Below, in pieces: positions 31,299-35,661 of a stretch of 35,661 bases of DNA. The translations under genes and the position numbers were made by a program. The notes under the pieces are model-generated. The model saw only the letters and a program-made list of their open reading frames with translations, searched no databases and was not told where the DNA came from. How positions within the stretch are numbered: position 1 is the stretch's first letter; each line of letters starts with the position of its first letter. The DNA comes from an uncultured Pelagibacteraceae bacterium (GTDB lineage: Bacteria; Pseudomonadota; Alphaproteobacteria; Pelagibacterales; Pelagibacteraceae): assembly GCA_902594865.1 (NCBI GenBank), contig CACJNV010000014.1:1-35661 (forward strand), written 5' to 3'.

Positions 31299-33521
31299 CT
31301 CAAAAAAATATTATTTTTAGGTTTCGCTACATCAATATTAATATTTTCAAATAATCTCTTTGCTGAAATCAATTCGATTGTACCCTTAAAAAAACCTGTT
31401 TTAAGTAAAGAAGAAATTCAAAAAAAAATATCTATAAATATTCTTAAACCATTAAAGAAACCCTCAAAAACCAAAGAAATTAAAATCGAAGAAGTAATTG
31501 TTGAAAAAGAGTTGGTTTTAAAAGAAAAAAAATTAAGTTTTAAAATACCAAAAAAAAAACCAACTATAGCTGGCACTAGCACAGCTATGAATATTAAGAT
31601 TTCAAGATATTATAGTAAAAGAGACTTTGGGTTAGCTAAAAAAGCCATTTCAGAAATGCAGAAAAGCAAATGGTCATCTGCACTTAAAATAGCAAAAAAA
31701 GCAAAAGACAACTCTATTTATAATTTTATACAATGGAGACATCTTTTAACGTCAGGTAACCAAGCGTCCTTTTACGATTATCAAGTTTTTTTAAATAAAA
31801 ATTCAGATTATCCTAGAATAAGCAGAGTTAAATATCTTGCTGAACATAAACTATCCACAGAAAGTGTTTCACCCAAAAAAATAATAAAATGGTTTGGAGA
31901 AAATGATCCATTAAGTGGTTATGGGCAAATGATACTTGGAGAAAGTCATATTTTAATTGGAGACAAAAATAAGGGAATAAAACTAATTAAAGAAGGTTGG
32001 GTCTCAGCAGATTTATCTAAAAATGAATTAAAATATTTTAGAAAAAAATATAAAAAATATTTAAATGCAGATGACTATATTAAACGAGCTGATTATTTAG
32101 CTTGGAACGGTGATCGTTGGGATTTACGAAGATTAATAAGGTATCTGCCAAAAGATTATGAACTTTTATATAATGCAAGACATCTTTTAATGAGTAAAGG
32201 TTATGGGGTTGACCAAGCCATAGCAAATGTTCCTCAAAAATTTAAAAATGATGCTGGATTAAACTATGATCGATTGAAATGGAGAAGAAAAAAAGGACGT
32301 GTGGATTCTTCAGCTGAAATATTATTGAAAATAAGAAATGATAAAGAGTATTTAGTTAGACCTGATAAATGGTGGAAAGAAAGAGAAATTATCTCAAGAG
32401 CATTGCTTTATAAAAAAAAATATGAAATTTCATACAAAATTTCAAGCAATCATGGAATGACTGAAGGATCTGAATATGCGGCTGCTGAATGGATGAGCGG
32501 ATGGATAGCATTAAGTTTTTTAAACGACCCTTTGACTGCTAAAAATCATTTTAAAAATTTTTATGAAAATGTTAGTTATCCAATAAGTTTATCTAGAGGC
32601 GCGTATTGGCTTGGAAGAGCATATGAAAAAATAGGCGAAAGAGAGCAATCAAATAATTGGTATAGAGAAGCTACGAAATATCTTACTACTTACTACGGTC
32701 AGCTAGCCTTTTTAAAATTAAATCCAAATGGAAAATTTGAGTTAGATAAAGATATAGAAATTGATCCAAAATATAGAATTCAATTTTTTAACAAAGAGCT
32801 TGTAAAAATTTCTTATCTTCTAGATGAATTAAAGAAAGATAAATACACAAAACATATTTTAAGACATTTAGCTAACGACAATATAGCTAAAGGTAGTGAA
32901 GTTTTGGCTGCAGAATTAGCTACAAGTATAAACAGATATGATTTTGCTATTCAGGTTTCAAAAATTGCTTCTTACCAAAAAAGATTTCATAATAAATACA
33001 ATTATCCAATAATTAGTACTCCTAAATATATTAATAAAAGAAAAATTCCAGAGAGTGCTTTGATCTTATCTATAATTAGACAAGAAAGTGAATTTGATTT
33101 AGAGGCTAATAGTCATGCTGGTGCAAAAGGATTAATGCAATTAATGCCATACACTGCAAAATTAGTTTCAAAACAAGCTAAACTCCCTTATTCAAAATCA
33201 AGATTAACCACTGATCCAGAATATAATATTAATTTAGGCTCACATTATATTGCAGGTTTAATTCTACAATATGATGGTGCTTACCCCTTTGCAGTAGCTG
33301 CTTATAATGCTGGTCCCAATAGAGTTAAATATTGGAAAAAAATAAATAAAGATCCACAAAAAAAACAAGTTGATTATGTTGATTGGGTTGAATTGATTAA
33401 ATTTAGAGAAACAAGAAATTACGTTCAGCGTGTAATGGAAAATTATAATGTTTATAGATATATTTTGGAACAACGTCCTGTGACCATGAAAAACTTTTTT
33501 ATAGATCAGCCTCTATTTTAA
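31296..33521 (+). CDS. Soluble lytic murein transglycosylase (Slt family)
   Basis: Cleaves peptidoglycan glycan strands with formation of anhydromuramic ends. The 741-residue protein begins with a signal peptide (KKILFLGFATSILIFSNNLFAE), seen as ILFLGFATSILIF. A Lys/Pro-rich linker follows with repeated LKPLKKPS and PKKKP segments (about residues 25-95), then a long all-helical superhelical region (about 100-560) as in Slt70, and a C-terminal lysozyme-like domain. There the catalytic E597 sits in IIRQESEFD, with GAKGLMQLMPYTAK and AVAAYNAGPNRVKYW completing the family triad of motifs. The stop codon directly abuts the convergent tRNA-Ser. Periplasmic location is inferred from the signal. Confidence 0.93.
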   Translation: MLKKILFLGFATSILIFSNNLFAEINSIVPLKKPVLSKEEIQKKISINILKPLKKPSKTKEIKIEEVIVEKELVLKEKKLSFKIPKKKPTIAGTSTAMNIKISRYYSKRDFGLAKKAISEMQKSKWSSALKIAKKAKDNSIYNFIQWRHLLTSGNQASFYDYQVFLNKNSDYPRISRVKYLAEHKLSTESVSPKKIIKWFGENDPLSGYGQMILGESHILIGDKNKGIKLIKEGWVSADLSKNELKYFRKKYKKYLNADDYIKRADYLAWNGDRWDLRRLIRYLPKDYELLYNARHLLMSKGYGVDQAIANVPQKFKNDAGLNYDRLKWRRKKGRVDSSAEILLKIRNDKEYLVRPDKWWKEREIISRALLYKKKYEISYKISSNHGMTEGSEYAAAEWMSGWIALSFLNDPLTAKNHFKNFYENVSYPISLSRGAYWLGRAYEKIGEREQSNNWYREATKYLTTYYGQLAFLKLNPNGKFELDKDIEIDPKYRIQFFNKELVKISYLLDELKKDKYTKHILRHLANDNIAKGSEVLAAELATSINRYDFAIQVSKIASYQKRFHNKYNYPIISTPKYINKRKIPESALILSIIRQESEFDLEANSHAGAKGLMQLMPYTAKLVSKQAKLPYSKSRLTTDPEYNINLGSHYIAGLILQYDGAYPFAVAAYNAGPNRVKYWKKINKDPQKKQVDYVDWVELIKFRETRNYVQRVMENYNVYRYILEQRPVTMKNFFIDQPLF

Positions 33522-33613
33522 TGGCGGAAGAGGAGGGATTCGAACCCTCGGTACAAGTTTCCTCGCACGGTCATTTAGCAAACGACTGGTTTCAGCCTCT
33601 CACCCACTCTTCC
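33522..33613 (-). tRNA. tRNA-Ser (anticodon GCU)
   Basis: On the minus strand a 92-base class II tRNA begins GGAAGAG and ends CTCTTCC-G-CCA, a perfect 7-bp acceptor stem with an encoded CCA. The anticodon loop TTGCTAA has GCT (plus-strand 33577-33579), reading AGC/AGU serine codons. A long variable arm and the T-loop GGTTCGAATCC are visible. The CCA end touches the last base of the lytic transglycosylase stop. Confidence 0.97.
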
Positions 33614-33625
33614 ATATGACATTGT

Positions 33626-33653
33626 GTATTAAGCGATTGTATTGAAAATTCAA
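33626..33653 (-). promoter_or_regulatory. Candidate tRNA-Ser promoter
   Basis: Minus-strand TTGAAT (33648-33653) and TAATAC (33626-33631) are 16 bases apart, ending about 12 bases before the mature tRNA 5' end. The -35 overlaps a small inverted repeat ATTGAA-AA-TTCAAT (33641-33654) that also lies in the soxB upstream region, so a shared operator is possible. Confidence 0.38.
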
Positions 33654-33680
33654 TATATATAAAGTAATTATTCAATTATT

Positions 33681-34934
33681 ATGAGAAATAAGTACTCAGT
33701 ATTTTCGTTAATCAAAAATGCTTTTTCATATCATGAAAATTGGCAAAGAGCGTGGAAAGATCCTTCTCCTAAAAAAGAGTACGATATAGTTATTGTTGGT
33801 GGTGGTGGCCATGGATTAGCAACAGCCTACTATTTAGCAAAAAAACACAATATGAATAATATTGCTGTAGTCGAGAAAGGTTGGATTGGTGGAGGAAATA
33901 CTGGACGGAATACTACCATTATTAGATCAAATTATTTATGGGATGCCAGTGCAGGATTATATGATCATGCATTAAAAATTTGGGAAGGTTTATCACAAGA
34001 ACTAAACTACAATGTAATGTTTAGTCAAAGAGGTGTAATGAACCTGGCGCATAATTTACAAGATGTTAGAGATTTAAAAAGACGAACACATGCCAATAGA
34101 TTAAATGGAATTGATGCAGTCTACTTGAGCACTGAAGAAGTTAAAAAATTTTGTCCAATTATAAATACATCACCAGATATTAGATACCCTGTTTTAGGAG
34201 GAACTTTACAACGTAGAGCAGGTACAGCTAGACACGATGCAGTTGCTTGGGGATATGCTAGAGGAGCGGATGCAATGGGTGTTGATATTATCCAAAATTG
34301 TGAAGTTAAAGGAATAAGAAGAAACGGAGATAGTGTTGTGGGAATAGAAACAACAAAAGGATTTATTAAAACTAAAAAAGTTGGAGTTGTTGCAGCTGGT
34401 CATTCTAGCGTGATAGCTAATATGGCGGGTCTAAGACTTCCACTTGAAAGTAAACCTTTACAAGCTTTAGTTTCTGAGCCTGTAAAACCAATTATTGATA
34501 CAGTTGTAATGTCTAACGCAGTTCATGCTTATGTCAGTCAATCTGATAAAGGAGAGCTGGTGATTGGTGCTGGAACAGATGATTATGTTTCTTACACTCA
34601 AAAAGGAAGTCATCAAATAGTTGAAGGAACATTAAATGCAATTTTAGAATTATATCCAATTTTTAGTAGAATGAGAATGTTAAGACAATGGGGAGGAATA
34701 GTAGATATTTGTCCTGATGCTAGTCCAATTTTAAGTAAAACTTCAGTTAAAGGTTTATACTTTAATTGTGGTTGGGGCACGGGAGGATTTAAAGCAACTC
34801 CTGGATCTGGAGATTTATTTGCTCATACTATTGCAAACGATGAACCTCACAAACTTAATGCTGCATTTAATTTAAATAGATTTGTAAGCGGAGACCTTGT
34901 TGATGAACATGGTGCTGCAGCGGTTGCTCATTAA
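33681..34934 (+). CDS. soxB: Sarcosine oxidase, beta subunit
   Basis: FAD subunit of heterotetrameric sarcosine oxidase, which demethylates sarcosine to glycine and passes the C1 unit to tetrahydrofolate. The 417 residues have the DAO-type FAD fold: [19 protein letters not shown] at 33-51, then the acidic-ended [23 protein letters not shown] near 63-85, and a late [20 protein letters not shown], where GWGTGGFK is a conserved flavin segment. Preceded by a 67-base region shared with the divergent tRNA promoter. It ends by overlapping soxD by one base. In marine bacteria this pathway completes glycine betaine demethylation. Confidence 0.95.
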   Translation: MRNKYSVFSLIKNAFSYHENWQRAWKDPSPKKEYDIVIVGGGGHGLATAYYLAKKHNMNNIAVVEKGWIGGGNTGRNTTIIRSNYLWDASAGLYDHALKIWEGLSQELNYNVMFSQRGVMNLAHNLQDVRDLKRRTHANRLNGIDAVYLSTEEVKKFCPIINTSPDIRYPVLGGTLQRRAGTARHDAVAWGYARGADAMGVDIIQNCEVKGIRRNGDSVVGIETTKGFIKTKKVGVVAAGHSSVIANMAGLRLPLESKPLQALVSEPVKPIIDTVVMSNAVHAYVSQSDKGELVIGAGTDDYVSYTQKGSHQIVEGTLNAILELYPIFSRMRMLRQWGGIVDICPDASPILSKTSVKGLYFNCGWGTGGFKATPGSGDLFAHTIANDEPHKLNAAFNLNRFVSGDLVDEHGAAAVAH

Positions 34935-35209
34935 TGTTTTTAATAAACTGTCCATACTGTGGAGAAAGAGATCAACAAGAATTTAAGGCTGGTGGTGAAG
35001 CTCATATCGAAAGACCTAAACAACCAACAGAATTAAGTGATGATGAGTGGGCAGAATATTTATTTATGAGAAAAAATATTAAAGGTATTCAATTTGAAAG
35101 ATGGAACCATACACATGGATGTCGTAAATGGTTTAACATGGTTAGAGATACATCTAACGATGAAATAAAAGCAATTTACAAAATGGGTGAAAAACCACCT
35201 TCTCTATAA
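34934..35209 (+). CDS. soxD: Sarcosine oxidase, delta subunit
   Basis: Small zinc-binding subunit of the heterotetramer. At 91 residues it is of typical size and has the family's start LINCPYCGERDQQEFKAGGE, cited for the CPYCG zinc motif, then RNHTHGC-like WNHTHGCRKWFNM near residue 55-68 with the partner His and Cys ligands, and the NDEIKAIYKMGEKP end. Its start shares one base with the soxB stop. Confidence 0.95.
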   Translation: MFLINCPYCGERDQQEFKAGGEAHIERPKQPTELSDDEWAEYLFMRKNIKGIQFERWNHTHGCRKWFNMVRDTSNDEIKAIYKMGEKPPSL

Positions 35210-35210
35210 A

Positions 35211-35661
35211 ATGACTAAAAATCTAAGAGTAAAATCTAGCGAGTATATTGACGAAACTAACAGAATTTCTTTTAAATTTAATGGCAAAACCTACCATGGT
35301 TTTAAAGGTGATACTTTAGCATCAGCATTACTTGCAAATGATGTTCATTTAGTTGGAAGAAGTTTTAAATATCATAGACCAAGAGGAATTATGACCTCAG
35401 GTTCAGAGGAACCAAACGCCATAGTTCAAATAAACCCTGGTACTAACAGAACGGAACCTAATGTTAGAGCAACAGAAGTCGAGATCTATGAGGGTTTAGA
35501 GGCATCAAGTCAAAATTGTTGGCCAAGTGTTGAATTTGATATTGGTGGAATAAACAATTTTCTCTCACCTTTTTTTCCAGCAGGTTTTTATTATAAAACA
35601 TTTATGTGGCCTGCTAGCTTCTGGGAAAAATATGAATTTTTCATACGACACTCAGCTGGTT
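35211..35661 (+). CDS. soxA: Sarcosine oxidase, alpha subunit (N-terminal part, cut by window edge)
   Basis: An ATG one base after the soxD stop opens a frame of 150 codons to the right edge without a stop. It begins MTKNLRVKSSEYIDETNRI and shows the 2Fe-2S-ferredoxin-like N-terminal domain of the family: FKGDTLASALLANDV, GRSFKYHRPRGIM, and SEEPNAIVQI. The full subunit is about 950-1000 residues with NAD-binding and folate-binding (GCV_T-like) domains, so roughly 85% lies outside the window. Expected to be followed by soxG. Confidence 0.95.
   Translation, partial: MTKNLRVKSSEYIDETNRISFKFNGKTYHGFKGDTLASALLANDVHLVGRSFKYHRPRGIMTSGSEEPNAIVQINPGTNRTEPNVRATEVEIYEGLEASSQNCWPSVEFDIGGINNFLSPFFPAGFYYKTFMWPASFWEKYEFFIRHSAG

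Noticed and set aside
1-35661. CRISPR array, insertion sequence, toxin-antitoxin or restriction system
   Set aside because: No regularly spaced repeats, transposase motifs or paired small genes of these types were seen; most genes are recognisable core functions.

Overview
The window looks like a chromosomal segment of a streamlined marine alphaproteobacterium of the SAR11 / Pelagibacter type. The evidence is the very A+T-rich sequence, genes packed with gaps of a few bases or short overlaps, alphaproteobacterial gene neighbourhoods (plsX-ihfA-merR; nrdR-ribD-ribE-ribB-ribH-nusB-thiL; spoT-pyrE-pdxJ-acpS-lepB-rnc-recO), a sarcosine oxidase locus, and a metY leader carrying what look like tandem SAM-II and SAM-V riboswitches, an arrangement typical of this group. 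Species cannot be fixed from the sequence alone.

Layout. Positions 1-2173 are the only accessory-looking part: the end of an unknown gene, a complete tyrosine recombinase (minus) with a near-perfect 14-7-14 inverted repeat directly before its start codon, two tiny ORFs running into a minimal O6-methylguanine-DNA methyltransferase, and a 514-base gene-free gap with inverted repeats. Positions 2174-7407 (minus) read from the right as rplM-rpsI-argC-lipoprotein-hom-AEC transporter-DMT transporter, so ribosomal proteins are followed by arginine and threonine/methionine biosynthesis and two carriers. The 7408-7618 leader and metY (plus) are the SAM-controlled methionine step. Then come ctaA (minus) and a chorismate mutase (plus).

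Positions 10337-12856 (minus) hold a cytochrome bc1 assembly chaperone, rpmF, plsX, ihfA, a MerR regulator and rpmG; bamE diverges from the chaperone. Positions 13327-22860 (minus) hold a 2-oxoglutarate oxygenase, rpiB, glyA, nrdR, the riboflavin genes, nusB, thiL, and the H+-pyrophosphatase hppA. hemB (plus) faces recO. Positions 23924-31252 (minus) run dapA-smpB-folK-spoT-pyrE-pdxJ-acpS-lepB-rnc-recO. The right end has a lytic transglycosylase (plus), tRNA-Ser(GCU) (minus) and soxB-soxD-soxA (plus), the last cut by the window edge.

Functional links: hom, metY and the SAM sensors belong to methionine/SAM supply; glyA and sarcosine oxidase both feed glycine and C1-tetrahydrofolate, with folK supplying the folate pterin; the rib cluster supplies flavins used by sarcosine oxidase. 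Most of the window is ordinary core metabolism. The observations most worth checking are the recombinase-linked inverted repeat, the tandem riboswitch with a possible inter-aptamer switching helix, and several reduced proteins or loci (SpoT without its usual TGS-ACT central region, RibB with a degenerate GTP cyclohydrolase II-like domain, no fabH or era at their usual positions). I found no CRISPR array, transposase, toxin-antitoxin pair or clearly new multi-gene system.
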